This document shows, piece by piece, positions 34,417 through 43,235 of a stretch of DNA of 64,000 nucleotides. A program made the translations under genes and the position numbers. Location: positions 111,280 through 175,279 of the forward strand of contig CAIVVT010000195.1 in the NCBI GenBank assembly GCA_903909435.1. Reading direction: 5' to 3'. Position 1 is the stretch's first letter, and every line of letters starts with the position of its first letter. A model generated the notes under the pieces. The model saw only the letters and a program-made list of their open reading frames with translations, was not told where the DNA came from and made no database searches. This DNA comes from an uncultured Acidobacteriia bacterium (GTDB lineage Bacteria; Acidobacteriota; Terriglobia; Bryobacterales; Bryobacteraceae).

Positions 34417-35586
34417 ATGCCAACTTCTAATACATCCTCGAGCACATCTCCCAGTAACGGCCGCAGAGGGTTTCTGCACCGGATGATGAGTACCGTCGGC
34501 CTGGGTGCGGTTGCTGCCGCGGGTGTTCCCAGCCGCGCTTCTGCACAGAGCGGACCTGCAAAGACCGGCGACGCCAGCGCGATCCTGCCGGCTTACGCGC
34601 GAGCGCAGAACTACCGCTCCTTGAAGGAATCCACCTTCGACCGTTCCGGCGGTAACGCAGATTACCGTGCCATTGCACCGGGCGCGGCGCTTGAAGTGTT
34701 CAACCAGACGGGCGCCGGCATCATCTCCCACATTTGGTACACCATTGCGGCCGACAGCCCCTTGCACCTGAAGGAACTCGTCATGCGCGCCTACTGGGAC
34801 GGCAACGAAAAACCCAGCGTCGAAACACCGGTCGGAGACTTCTTCGGGCTCAACCTGGGCGACTACGTGGACTTCGAGAGCGCCTGGATCGCCTGTTCGC
34901 CAGGCAAATCGTTGAACGCCTATTTCGCCATGCCATATCGCAAGGGCGCGCGCATTACCATCACGAACGAAGGCTCGCACCGCGTCGGAGCGTTTTATTC
35001 GAACATCGATTTCGTGGCGGTCGAGAAACTACCTGAAGACGCGCTTTATTTCCACGCGCAATACCATCAAGCGGTTCCGAACAAGCCCATTAAGAGCGAC
35101 GGCAAGAATCTGGATGGCAGGTTTAACCACGTGTACTGCGAAACGCGCGGTCGCGGCCAACTGATCGGAGTGACGTTGGGCGTCATCCAGAACGCCGAGG
35201 GCTGGTGGGGAGAGGGCGACGAGATGATCTTCGTCGACGACGAGTCGAAGCCCATCATAACGGGCACTGGATCGGAGGACTTCTTCTGCGGTAGTTGGAA
35301 CTTCGGTGGACGCGAGGGCGCGCACGCATTCTCGCACCACCAGTACGGCGCCCCGCTGATCCAAAGCCCTGAACGCACCGGTGGCAGGTACTGCCTGTAT
35401 CGTTTCCACGGCGAGAATCCGGTCACCTTCACGCGCTACATGAAACACACCATGGAGCACGGCCACGCCAACGACCGTGGCGACAACTTCTATTCCTGTG
35501 GCTACTGGTATCAGGACAAGCCGGCGTCCGGTTTCCCGCCGTTGCCGGCTTTGAAAGAACGCATTCCCACAGTGAAAGCCAGTTAG
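34417..35586 (+). CDS. GH172 family (DUF2961) protein with Tat-like signal
   Basis: A 389-aa exported protein. The N-terminus GRRGFLHRMMSTVGLGAVAAAGV has a twin-arginine pattern and a hydrophobic core ending at ASAQS. The mature part carries the DUF2961 hallmarks: ISHIWYTI, LVMRAYWDG, PVGDFFG, then EGDEMIFVDDE and GTGSEDFFCGSW. DUF2961 is now glycoside hydrolase family 172, with difructose-dianhydride and arabinofuranosidase activities described in some members. A GGAGG site lies five bases before the ATG. The substrate is unknown; an extracytoplasmic glycan is likely. Confidence 0.88.
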   Translation: MPTSNTSSSTSPSNGRRGFLHRMMSTVGLGAVAAAGVPSRASAQSGPAKTGDASAILPAYARAQNYRSLKESTFDRSGGNADYRAIAPGAALEVFNQTGAGIISHIWYTIAADSPLHLKELVMRAYWDGNEKPSVETPVGDFFGLNLGDYVDFESAWIACSPGKSLNAYFAMPYRKGARITITNEGSHRVGAFYSNIDFVAVEKLPEDALYFHAQYHQAVPNKPIKSDGKNLDGRFNHVYCETRGRGQLIGVTLGVIQNAEGWWGEGDEMIFVDDESKPIITGTGSEDFFCGSWNFGGREGAHAFSHHQYGAPLIQSPERTGGRYCLYRFHGENPVTFTRYMKHTMEHGHANDRGDNFYSCGYWYQDKPASGFPPLPALKERIPTVKAS

Positions 35587-35611
35587 CGCTCAAAGCCGAC
35601 ACAAGCCGCGA

Positions 35612-35641
35612 ACGGGAGAGTGCCCACAGGCTCTCTCCCGT
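35612..35641 (+). terminator. Hairpin after the GH172 gene
   Basis: ACGGGAGAG (35612-35620) and CTCTCCCGT (35633-35641) form a perfect 9-bp stem with a 12-nt loop, 26 bp after the stop codon. There is no T-tract, so factor-independent termination is uncertain. Confidence 0.45.
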
Positions 35642-35719
35642 CAGGGCACTGTCCCCAGCGGAGTTCGTGCAGGTTCTTCTCTTCAGTCGGCGGGCTGATG
35701 CGCACGCTAGAGTGGTTTT

Positions 35720-36094
35720 ATGAATTTCGCCGCCATCGGAGCATTCGCTCTCGCCGTCGCAGTCGCACTCGGGGCCTTCGGCGCGCACGGACTTAAGAAC
35801 CATCTGGACGCCTATCTGATGGGAGTGTGGGAGAAGGCTGTGCTTTACCACTTTATTCACGCCTTCGGGTTGTTGAGTTTGGGGCTTGCGGCCAAGTCGG
35901 GCGCGCTAGACGAACCTGCGGCAAGCCGCGTCGGATGGCTGCTGCTTGGTGGGGTGATTCTGTTCTCCGGAAGTCTCTATGCGTTGGCATTGACCAGGTT
36001 AACCATATTGGGTGCAATTACACCACTCGGCGGTATCGCCTTCATCGCCGCTTGGGTTTGGCTGGGCGTCTGTCTTGTCCGCGCTCGCGCCTGA
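35720..36094 (+). CDS. DUF423 family membrane protein
   Basis: A 124-aa protein with four predicted membrane helices. The start AAIGAFALAVAVALGAFGAHGLKNHL and the middle GGVILFSGSLYALALTRLTILGAITPLGGIAFIAAW are the conserved halves of DUF423 (YgdD-like). Function is unknown across bacteria. The gene stands alone, 76 bp before the MFS transporter gene, and could share its transcript. Confidence 0.9.
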   Translation: MNFAAIGAFALAVAVALGAFGAHGLKNHLDAYLMGVWEKAVLYHFIHAFGLLSLGLAAKSGALDEPAASRVGWLLLGGVILFSGSLYALALTRLTILGAITPLGGIAFIAAWVWLGVCLVRARA

Positions 36095-36170
36095 CGCGCC
36101 TTTGCTTGGTGCGAGCGTACAGCAAGTTCCCATTGCGGACCTCTCCCCGCATTAAAGAGAATGGAAGGTC

Positions 36171-37544
36171 ATGCCATCCGATGCTTCCGCGCAAAGCCTG
36201 CCCGCCAGCGAAGTTTCTCCCTGGTACAAAGAACTCAACGGCTACCACTGGTTTGTCTTGTTCGTCGCCAGCCTCGGCTGGCTGTTCGACACAATGGACC
36301 AGCAGATTTTCAATCTGGCGAGGAGGCCCGCAATCACTGAGCTATTGGCCTCCAAGGCTACAGGGAAACTGCTGGCAGGGTTGGTCGCAGAATATGCGGG
36401 CTATGCCACATCGATCTTCATCATCGGTTGGGCGATCGGCGGGGTGATCTTCGGCGTTCTCGGCGACCGTCTGGGCCGCGTGAAGACCATGATCATCACG
36501 ATCCTGTGCTACTCGCTGTTCACGGGCCTGACTTCATTTGCCACCGACGTATGGCAGTTCTCGGCGTTTTGCTTCATGACCGGTCTGGCCGTGGGCGGGC
36601 AGTTCGCGGTCGGTGTCGCACTCGTGGCCGAGGTGATGCCGGACAGGGCGCGTCCGTATGCGTTGGGCATGCTGCAAGCGTTCTCAGCCGTGGGCAACAT
36701 GGCAGCGGCGGTTACCGGCATCATCCTCGGGCGCATGGAGCAAGCGGGCGCAATCGCCAGTTCCTGGCGTTACATGTTCATGATCGGGGCGCTGCCGGCA
36801 CTGCTGGCGATCCTAGTCTTCCGGAAGCTCAAGGAACCGGCGCAATGGCAGCGCGACAAGGATGCGAAGTTGAAGATGGGCAGTTTCCGAGAATTGCTCG
36901 GCACGCCGCGGTGGCGCAAGAATTCACTGATCGGCATGGCGCTGGCAGCCTCGGGGGTGATTGGGCTCTGGGGTATCGGTTTCTTTAGCTTCGATCTGCT
37001 GCGTTCCGTCTTGACGAAGACTTTCCACGCACAAGGTATGGCCGAAAACGTAATCGCGGGCAAGCTTACCTATTGGACCGGCATGACCTCGCTGCTACAG
37101 AACTTCGGTGCGTTCTGCGGCGTTTATGCTTTCACCACGTTGACTCAGAAGATTGGCCGCAAGAAGGCATTCCTGGCGGGCTTCCTCGGGGCGATGGGCA
37201 TGACGGCGTTCACGTTCTGGAAGTTGACGACCTTTACGGACATATTCTGGATGATCCCTTTGATGGGGTTCGCGCAGCTATCCCTGTTCGGAGGGTATGC
37301 GATCTATCTTCCGGAGCTTTTCCCGACCCGGCTGCGGAGTACAGGCACTTCGTTCTGCTACAACATCGGGCGCTTTGTGGCCGCCCTCGGCCCGCTGGCG
37401 CTGGGACTTCTAACCAGCCGGGTCTACGCCGGTTACGACGAGCCGATGCGATACGCCGGCATCACAATGTGCGCAGCGTTTCTGATCGGCATCATCGCCC
37501 TCCCGTTTGCGCCTGAAACGAAGGGAAACCCACTGCCGGAATGA
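36171..37544 (+). CDS. MFS transporter (organic acid/sugar:H+ symporter type)
   Basis: A 457-aa permease with twelve predicted helices. The loop GDRLGRVKTMIITI after helix 2 is the MFS motif A, repeated in the second half as TQKIGRKKAFL. It also has PELFPTRLRSTGTSFCYNIGR near helix 10-11, as in the metabolite:H+ symporters. N-terminal YHWFVLFVASLGWLFDTMDQ resembles aromatic-acid and sialic-acid transporters. A GGAAGG site precedes the ATG. Its stop overlaps the start of the flavin oxidoreductase gene (ATGA), so it probably imports the substrate of that enzyme. Confidence 0.88.
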   Translation: MPSDASAQSLPASEVSPWYKELNGYHWFVLFVASLGWLFDTMDQQIFNLARRPAITELLASKATGKLLAGLVAEYAGYATSIFIIGWAIGGVIFGVLGDRLGRVKTMIITILCYSLFTGLTSFATDVWQFSAFCFMTGLAVGGQFAVGVALVAEVMPDRARPYALGMLQAFSAVGNMAAAVTGIILGRMEQAGAIASSWRYMFMIGALPALLAILVFRKLKEPAQWQRDKDAKLKMGSFRELLGTPRWRKNSLIGMALAASGVIGLWGIGFFSFDLLRSVLTKTFHAQGMAENVIAGKLTYWTGMTSLLQNFGAFCGVYAFTTLTQKIGRKKAFLAGFLGAMGMTAFTFWKLTTFTDIFWMIPLMGFAQLSLFGGYAIYLPELFPTRLRSTGTSFCYNIGRFVAALGPLALGLLTSRVYAGYDEPMRYAGITMCAAFLIGIIALPFAPETKGNPLPE

Positions 37545-38965
37545 GACATTTTGCCTACAAGAGCCTTGCGGAATTGGCCGCCGCGGCGCATGACCTAAAC
37601 GCCGGACACGTGCATTTCATCGAAGACAAAGACCGGGTCCGGGCGGCGCTCGCGCGGCCCGTGCAGATCGGTCAGATGTCGGCCGGGAACTCGATGGCAA
37701 TCCATCCCATGGAGGGGTGCGACGGTACTTTAGATGGTCGTCCGGGCGAACTAACATGGCGACGTTATGAACGGTTCGCGACCGGTGGGGCGAAGTTGAT
37801 CTGGTTTGAGGCGACGGCAATCCGCGAGGACGGGCGAGCCAACTCGCGCCAGCTTTGGCTCAATCCCGCAACCCGCGACGATTTCGCGCGCCTGCTGGAG
37901 CGGATGCGGACGGTGCATCGCGAAAGCTACGGTACGACGGACGATCTGCTGATCCCGGTCCAGCTTACGGTTTCCGGCCGCTATGCGTACCCCAAGAAGA
38001 CTATCGCGTATCACCACCCGCTGATCGACGACAAGAGCGGAACACCCTCTGACTATCCCGTGATCTCGGACGACGAACTCGAACGCATCGAGGACGAGTT
38101 CGTGGCCGCCGCCGGCCTGGCTCTGGATGCAGGCTTCACGGCTTTGGATATCAAAGCGACGCACGGCTACCTGCTCAGCGAACTGCTGGGCGCCAAGACG
38201 CGCAAGGGGCGTTATGGCGGTCCTCTCGAGAATCGCGCCAGGCTGCTGCGGAATGTTTTCCGCAAGGTGCGCGAGCGGTTCGGCAAGCGGCTGTTGCTTG
38301 GAATGAGGCTAGGCTGCTTCGACAGTGTGCCATACCGCCGCAACCCTCAGACCGGCATCGGTGAACCCTACAGCTATCCGATCCCTTATCCCTGGGGCTG
38401 GGGCGTGAAGCCGTCGAATCCCCTGGAGGAAGACCTAGCAGAGGTGAAGCAGCTACTGGCATGGCTGGTGGAGGACGGCTTGGAGTTGTTGAACGTCTCC
38501 ATTGGCTGCCCCTACTACAACCCGCACATTGGACGTCCGTTCGAGAAGCCTGACGAAGGCAATTACGAGCAGCCCGAGCATCCCATATTGGGAGTGGACC
38601 GGCATTTTCGAATCGCTGGGGAACTGCAACGGGCTTTCCCTGATTTGCCGATGATCGGTACGGGCTATAGCTGGCTTCAGAAATACGCGCTGAACGCCGC
38701 CGCGGCAAATCTGGAGTCCCGCTCGATCCGCCTTTTCGGTCTCGGGCGTGGCGTGCTGGCCTATCCCGACTTTGCGCGGGACGCGCTGGAGAAGGGAGAA
38801 CTCGACGAAGCACGTGTCTGCAAGACTCTAACGTATTGCTCCTTCCTGATGAGGCAGAAGACGAACGAACTCGGCCAGTATCCTACCGGATGTCCGCCCT
38901 TCGACAAGTTGGTTTACGGTCCCATTGTCAAAGAGGCGCGCGAACACTCGCGGAAGGACGGTTAA
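37541..38965 (+). CDS. NADH:flavin oxidoreductase (Old Yellow Enzyme family)
   Basis: A 474-aa TIM-barrel flavoprotein. ARPVQIGQMSAGNSMAIHPMEGCDG is the FMN-binding start, FDVKATHGYLLSELL-like DIKATHGYLLSELLGAKTRKGRYGG the substrate His region, and LLGMRLG a barrel strand. It lacks the C-terminal Fe-S and FAD domains of 2,4-dienoyl-CoA reductases, but has three cysteines near the end (YCSFLMRQ, GCPPF) and is longer than a minimal OYE. Such enzymes reduce activated double bonds. It is co-expressed with an MFS transporter through a 4-bp overlap, pointing to uptake and reduction of an unsaturated compound. Confidence 0.85.
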   Translation: MRHFAYKSLAELAAAAHDLNAGHVHFIEDKDRVRAALARPVQIGQMSAGNSMAIHPMEGCDGTLDGRPGELTWRRYERFATGGAKLIWFEATAIREDGRANSRQLWLNPATRDDFARLLERMRTVHRESYGTTDDLLIPVQLTVSGRYAYPKKTIAYHHPLIDDKSGTPSDYPVISDDELERIEDEFVAAAGLALDAGFTALDIKATHGYLLSELLGAKTRKGRYGGPLENRARLLRNVFRKVRERFGKRLLLGMRLGCFDSVPYRRNPQTGIGEPYSYPIPYPWGWGVKPSNPLEEDLAEVKQLLAWLVEDGLELLNVSIGCPYYNPHIGRPFEKPDEGNYEQPEHPILGVDRHFRIAGELQRAFPDLPMIGTGYSWLQKYALNAAAANLESRSIRLFGLGRGVLAYPDFARDALEKGELDEARVCKTLTYCSFLMRQKTNELGQYPTGCPPFDKLVYGPIVKEAREHSRKDG

Positions 38966-39041
38966 ACGGGCCGGACACCATGGCAACCAGGACTGAGGGC
39001 GCCCTCTACTCCGGATTGCGAATTGTCATGACCATTCCCGG

Positions 39042-40385
39042 CTATGCCTCGGCGGCGGGGTACTGCGCACCCGATGTTAGCTGTTCTCCACGTCGTGACA
39101 TCAGCCGCAGGAACTGATTTGGAGAGCGCAGAAGCGACTCGTACGCTTCCGTGAATACGGGCACCCCGAAGAAGAACCCCTGCATGCGGTCGCAATGGAC
39201 TGCGCAGACGAGGTCCAGTTGCTCTTCAGTTTCGATACCTTCTGCGACCACCTGGAAGCCTTGGCGATGTGCGAGCAGGGCAATAGTCTGGACCAGGGGA
39301 AGGCTGCCGGATGGCTGGTCAATTTGCGAAATGAAGGAGCGGTCGATCTTGATCGCGTCTACAGGTAGACACTGCAGGTAGGTGAGCGGAGAGTAGCCTT
39401 TGCCGAAGTCATCAATGGCAAAGGTGACACCGAGCTTCTTCAGCGCGAGCATTCTCTGGACCGTCTCGTTCATGTCTCGCATCACAGAACTTTCAGTCAA
39501 TTCCAGCTCCAGCATGCTGCCCAGGAATCTGGTCGACTCCAGGATCGACGTAACCGTTTCCACGAAGTCCGGTGCGGCGAATTGTAGTGCGGAGACGTTA
39601 ACCGCCAATCGGCCGACGCTCAGGCCCTGGTCGAGCCAGACCTTGCCACGAGTGCAAGCCTGCTTCAATACCCAGTTTCCGATGGGGACGATGACGCCGA
39701 TTTCTTCAGCCAGTCGAATGAAGGTATCCGCATCCACCTTCTCGAATTCCGGATGAAGCCAACTGAGCAGTACCTCACAGCCGGCGAGATGACCGTCCCG
39801 GTGCACTTCGGGTTGGAAACGTAGGGCGAATTCTCCCCGATCGAGGGCGCGGCGCAGCGCGGTTTCCAGGCGATAGCTCTGCTCCGGCGTCAGGGCGGGC
39901 GGCTCCGTCGCACATTCCACGGCGTTCCCGCCGCGTCGTTTGGTCTTCGCCATGGCTTGCGCAGCCTGACGCAAGAGCGATACGGGGCTGCGCCCGTCCA
40001 CCGGGAACATGCTTAAGCCCGCACTGGCCGTCAAGAACAACTCACGGTTACTGACGTGGAGCGGCACATCGAAGACCCGTACCAGAGCCTCCGCCGACCG
40101 TAGCGCACCCTCTGCGTTTTCAACTGGATCCAGCAGAACACAGAACTCATCGCCACCCAGGCGCCCGACTTCACAACGCCCCGGAAAAGCCTCAAGCCGC
40201 CTCGCGACCTGGACCAGTGCTTCGTCCCCAGCGCTGTAGCCCAACAACTCGTTCAGATTCCTGAAGCGATCGATGCCCAGGATCACCACGGCAAACACGG
40301 TTCGCTCCGCTGAGCGTCCGAGAATCCGCGTTTGGAGTGCGCTCTCGATACTTGAACCGTCCATGAGACCGGTCAAAGAGTCCAT
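39042..40385 (-). CDS. Minimal GGDEF-EAL protein (c-di-GMP turnover)
   Basis: A 447-aa cytoplasmic protein with no sensor domain: the GGDEF fold starts at residue 2 (DSLTGLMDG). The active motif RLGGDEF is intact (GGDEF at 77-81), but no RxxD inhibitory site precedes it. The EAL domain (about 170-430) has EVL instead of EAL (E204-V205-L206) yet keeps NVSALQF, DDFGKGYSPLTYL, KIDRSFI and AEGIETEEQL, so phosphodiesterase activity is likely retained. The protein could make or degrade cyclic di-GMP; which dominates cannot be told. It is convergent with the OYE gene. Confidence 0.9.
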   Translation of the reverse strand: MDSLTGLMDGSSIESALQTRILGRSAERTVFAVVILGIDRFRNLNELLGYSAGDEALVQVARRLEAFPGRCEVGRLGGDEFCVLLDPVENAEGALRSAEALVRVFDVPLHVSNRELFLTASAGLSMFPVDGRSPVSLLRQAAQAMAKTKRRGGNAVECATEPPALTPEQSYRLETALRRALDRGEFALRFQPEVHRDGHLAGCEVLLSWLHPEFEKVDADTFIRLAEEIGVIVPIGNWVLKQACTRGKVWLDQGLSVGRLAVNVSALQFAAPDFVETVTSILESTRFLGSMLELELTESSVMRDMNETVQRMLALKKLGVTFAIDDFGKGYSPLTYLQCLPVDAIKIDRSFISQIDQPSGSLPLVQTIALLAHRQGFQVVAEGIETEEQLDLVCAVHCDRMQGFFFGVPVFTEAYESLLRSPNQFLRLMSRRGEQLTSGAQYPAAEA

Positions 40386-40564
40386 TGCTTAACCTGCCCG
40401 GTCATGCTGGCGTTGCGCGTGCATCAAAGTGAGTCTGTCTCAATTCTGCGGCTGGGGATGGGCGCTCGCCATGATCTTCAGCACTGGTACCGTTATACTT
40501 CAGTCCTGATCGAAGGCGGTACTTTCTTGCGCCAAATCCGATCAGTGGGCAGACAATAGGCTGT

Positions 40565-42079
40565 CTAGCCGCGATGGTTGTGTTCCGACAGTGCTTCTTT
40601 TGCTGCACGTTCCATCACCAGGCGGGGCGCACTCTCGCCGGTGAATATCTCAAATTGGCGGGCTGCCTGCTCGATGAACATCTCCACCCCTTGGATAACT
40701 TCGCAGCCCTGCTCTGAGGCTCGCTTGAGCAGAGCCGTCTCCGCGGGATTGTAGACCAGATCGAAAACGATTTGAGCGGGGATCTGGCCATCGAAGAAGC
40801 ACTCGTCGACATGCGGCCACATCCCCAGGGGAGTCGCATGCACCAGAACGTCGAAGTGTGAGTTGACCAGCTGGTCAGGCATCACGGCTTCGCCGCCGCA
40901 GGCTTTCGCAAGGGCCCGTACGCGGTCCGGATTACGCCCAGTGATGCTGATTTTGGCGCCTGCGTCACCCAGAGCGAACGCTGCGGCGCGAGCTGCTCCA
41001 CCGTTTCCGGCTACCAGCACGGTAGCTTTCGATAACCGCAGCTTCTGCTCAAGCGGGATACGCACCCCATCAATGTCGGTGTTTGTGCCACGCCATTTGC
41101 GGGCCTTGCGCCACACGGTATTGACCGCACCGATCCTCCGGCTCAAAGGGTCTAGCGTGTCGAGGTAACGAATGATCCTCTGCTTGTGAGGAATCGTGAC
41201 GCTGAACCCCTGCAGCGGCAAATTCTCAGCCAGCGAGAAGAAGTCCTTCAGTTGGAGCGCGCCCACCAGAAACGGTAGGTAGATCGCTTCAATCCGGCGG
41301 GCTTGCAGAGCACGGTTGTGAACTGCGGGCGAAATGGAATGTCTCACCGGGTCGGCGATAACACCATAGATTTTGCACGACTTCCAAGCCTTGTCGATGT
41401 GGTAGAGATTGTGCAGAGTTCGCGAGGAAACCTGGCCGGCCGCAGTGCCTTCCGCAGTCGTGGGGGAGGCGTACGTGTATGCGCCACCGAGCACGGTGCA
41501 GAGCACCCTGGTCGAGAATCCCGTTTCCGACATGGCCAGGACGACCAAAGGCACTTTGCCATGCGTCTTGAGGAGTGAGAGGATCTTGAGATTGTCCGAG
41601 GGCTTGCGGGCTGTTGTGACCACTTTGTAGGCTGCGGCAGGCACCTTCAGCATCCGGCGCATGATTGGGTCGAGAGCCGGGGTGCCCTCGAAGTTATGGT
41701 AGGAAACCACAACTTGCGCCTCGCCCAGCAAGTCCATCCGGGCCGGTCCATTCTCGGCGCTTTCGAGTTCGATGTCCACCGCCCGGGCGCCGGCAGCAAT
41801 GGCCGCGGCGAGAATACGAAATTCCTCTTCGATGCTACCGTTGAAGCGGCCGTGATTCTGATGGCGGCGGCAGGTGGCCAGTACAGTCGCGTCAGGGTAT
41901 AGCCGAAGGAACTCCTGGATGACTCCAACGCCTTGTTGAGGCGAAGGCAGATAATCAAGGCGAAACTCGATGAATCGCTCGCCTTGAGCGGCCTCGCGAG
42001 AGGCATGTTCGAGCAGTCGTTCGGCGTCGGGGAGGCCGAGGGCAATACAGATACGTGGAAAGGGCGCGCGGGCAGGCAT
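40565..42079 (-). CDS. aroDE: Fused 3-dehydroquinate dehydratase / shikimate dehydrogenase
   Basis: A 504-aa bifunctional shikimate-pathway enzyme. The type I dehydroquinase (about 1-225) has the catalytic His in VVSYHNFEG and Schiff-base Lys in AAYKVVTTA. The shikimate dehydrogenase (about 240-495) has VIADPVRHSISPAVHN, catalytic Lys in TIPHKQR, the NADP loop AGNGGAARAAAFAL and GVEMFIEQAARQFEIF. Together they convert 3-dehydroquinate to shikimate for aromatic amino-acid synthesis. The same fusion is known from plants, chlamydiae and some other bacteria. Neighbours are unrelated to aromatic synthesis. Confidence 0.93.
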   Translation of the reverse strand: MPARAPFPRICIALGLPDAERLLEHASREAAQGERFIEFRLDYLPSPQQGVGVIQEFLRLYPDATVLATCRRHQNHGRFNGSIEEEFRILAAAIAAGARAVDIELESAENGPARMDLLGEAQVVVSYHNFEGTPALDPIMRRMLKVPAAAYKVVTTARKPSDNLKILSLLKTHGKVPLVVLAMSETGFSTRVLCTVLGGAYTYASPTTAEGTAAGQVSSRTLHNLYHIDKAWKSCKIYGVIADPVRHSISPAVHNRALQARRIEAIYLPFLVGALQLKDFFSLAENLPLQGFSVTIPHKQRIIRYLDTLDPLSRRIGAVNTVWRKARKWRGTNTDIDGVRIPLEQKLRLSKATVLVAGNGGAARAAAFALGDAGAKISITGRNPDRVRALAKACGGEAVMPDQLVNSHFDVLVHATPLGMWPHVDECFFDGQIPAQIVFDLVYNPAETALLKRASEQGCEVIQGVEMFIEQAARQFEIFTGESAPRLVMERAAKEALSEHNHRG

Positions 42080-42247
42080 GCCTGGTTAAAGCCTCAAAAA
42101 GGATATCACGCTCACAGTGAGCACTATCCGATGCTCGAGGTTCTCCTTCTACTGGAAGCAGTCCGGTGCAATTGGAACCGGAGAGCGTCTGACGGGCTCT
42201 GGGTCGATGTCGGGGCGGTGGTCGAACCAAGGTGACAGACTAGCAGT

Positions 42248-43135
42248 TTACTTCTTCTTGTGTGTCGCCGGAGCGGATGCCGTAACACCAAGATTGCGCA
42301 GTTCCGCCTGAGCCCGCCGTGCCTCGTCGCTCCCAGGCGCGGTTTGGATGACTGCGCGAAACTCCCGAGCGCCATCGGCTTTCTCTCCCAGGAGGACCAG
42401 CGTTCTGCCCTTCATGAAATGCGCAGTGACCGTCTTGTTATTCTTAGGCAGCGCGATCACTGCGTCGAACGCTTTCAGCGCTTCATCGAAGTTCTTCTGG
42501 TTGTAATAGATCTCTCCGATGTAGTACTGAGCGTTGGGTCCATATTCACTGTCCCCAAACCAGGCTAGGTAGTTCCTGAATTCGTCCAGTGCTAAGTCAT
42601 ACTTAGCGCTGGATTTGTCACGCAGTGCGTCTTTGTACAGGCCATCGGCCGAGGTTCCTGGGGGCGGACCGGAGGGTGCAGCGGTGGAATTGGGCGTGGC
42701 GGGCGGAGCGGGCGGAGCCTGCATCGTGCGAATGGCGGTGTTCAAATCCAGCACTTTCTGCTCGATTTTCGCCAGTCTCTCGATGACCTCTGAGACATTT
42801 TCCTTGACGTACTTGAAATCTTCACCCAGCGCATCAACCTTGGTGCCAACCGCGCTGACCTGGTTCACAACGCCCTTGGTCATCTGGTCCTTGAGCCCAG
42901 TACCCAGGCCGGCAACCTGCCTGTTCCCTGAGTTGATCTGGTCGAGGATCTGTTTGAGTGCGGCGTCGATCGCGTTGAACCTCTCGTCGTCCGCTTTCTT
43001 CATGTTCCGGACTTCTTCCTGAAGCAAGGCGACGTCACGATTCATTTCCGTAATCTCGCGCTTCTGCGCGGGGGCTACCGCCGGTAGCAATACAAACGCC
43101 AGTGCAAGGCCGATTCCAACTCTCATAACTTTCAT
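42248..43135 (-). CDS. cpoB: Tol-Pal system protein CpoB/YbgF-like
   Basis: A 295-aa periplasmic protein. The signal peptide (to about residue 23) is followed by a coiled-coil segment (about 25-140; REITEMNRDVALLQEEV), a Pro/Ala-rich linker, and a tetratricopeptide domain (about 165-285; YGPNAQYYIGEIYYNQKNFDEALKAFDAVI). This is the CpoB architecture; CpoB links Tol-Pal to peptidoglycan synthesis during division. It ends the tol gene cluster but is separated from pal by an intrinsic terminator at 43181-43210, so it may be expressed at lower level or from its own promoter. Confidence 0.88.
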   Translation of the reverse strand: MKVMRVGIGLALAFVLLPAVAPAQKREITEMNRDVALLQEEVRNMKKADDERFNAIDAALKQILDQINSGNRQVAGLGTGLKDQMTKGVVNQVSAVGTKVDALGEDFKYVKENVSEVIERLAKIEQKVLDLNTAIRTMQAPPAPPATPNSTAAPSGPPPGTSADGLYKDALRDKSSAKYDLALDEFRNYLAWFGDSEYGPNAQYYIGEIYYNQKNFDEALKAFDAVIALPKNNKTVTAHFMKGRTLVLLGEKADGAREFRAVIQTAPGSDEARRAQAELRNLGVTASAPATHKKK

Positions 43136-43180
43136 CTTCCCTTATCCCATGACCATCCGTGCAGGCCGCAGATGCAAAAA

Positions 43181-43210
43181 GACGCCGCTTCCCCGCGGGA
43201 AAGCGGCGTC
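43181..43210 (-). terminator. Intrinsic terminator between pal and cpoB
   Basis: On the minus strand a stem of GACGCCGCTT paired with AAGCGGCGTC (extended by CCC/GGG after one mismatch) is followed directly by TTTTT (43180-43176). It begins 26 bp after the pal stop, a classical Rho-independent terminator that should cut or reduce transcription into cpoB. Confidence 0.85.
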
Positions 43211-43235
43211 AGTGTGAACCAACTCACAGCATGGT

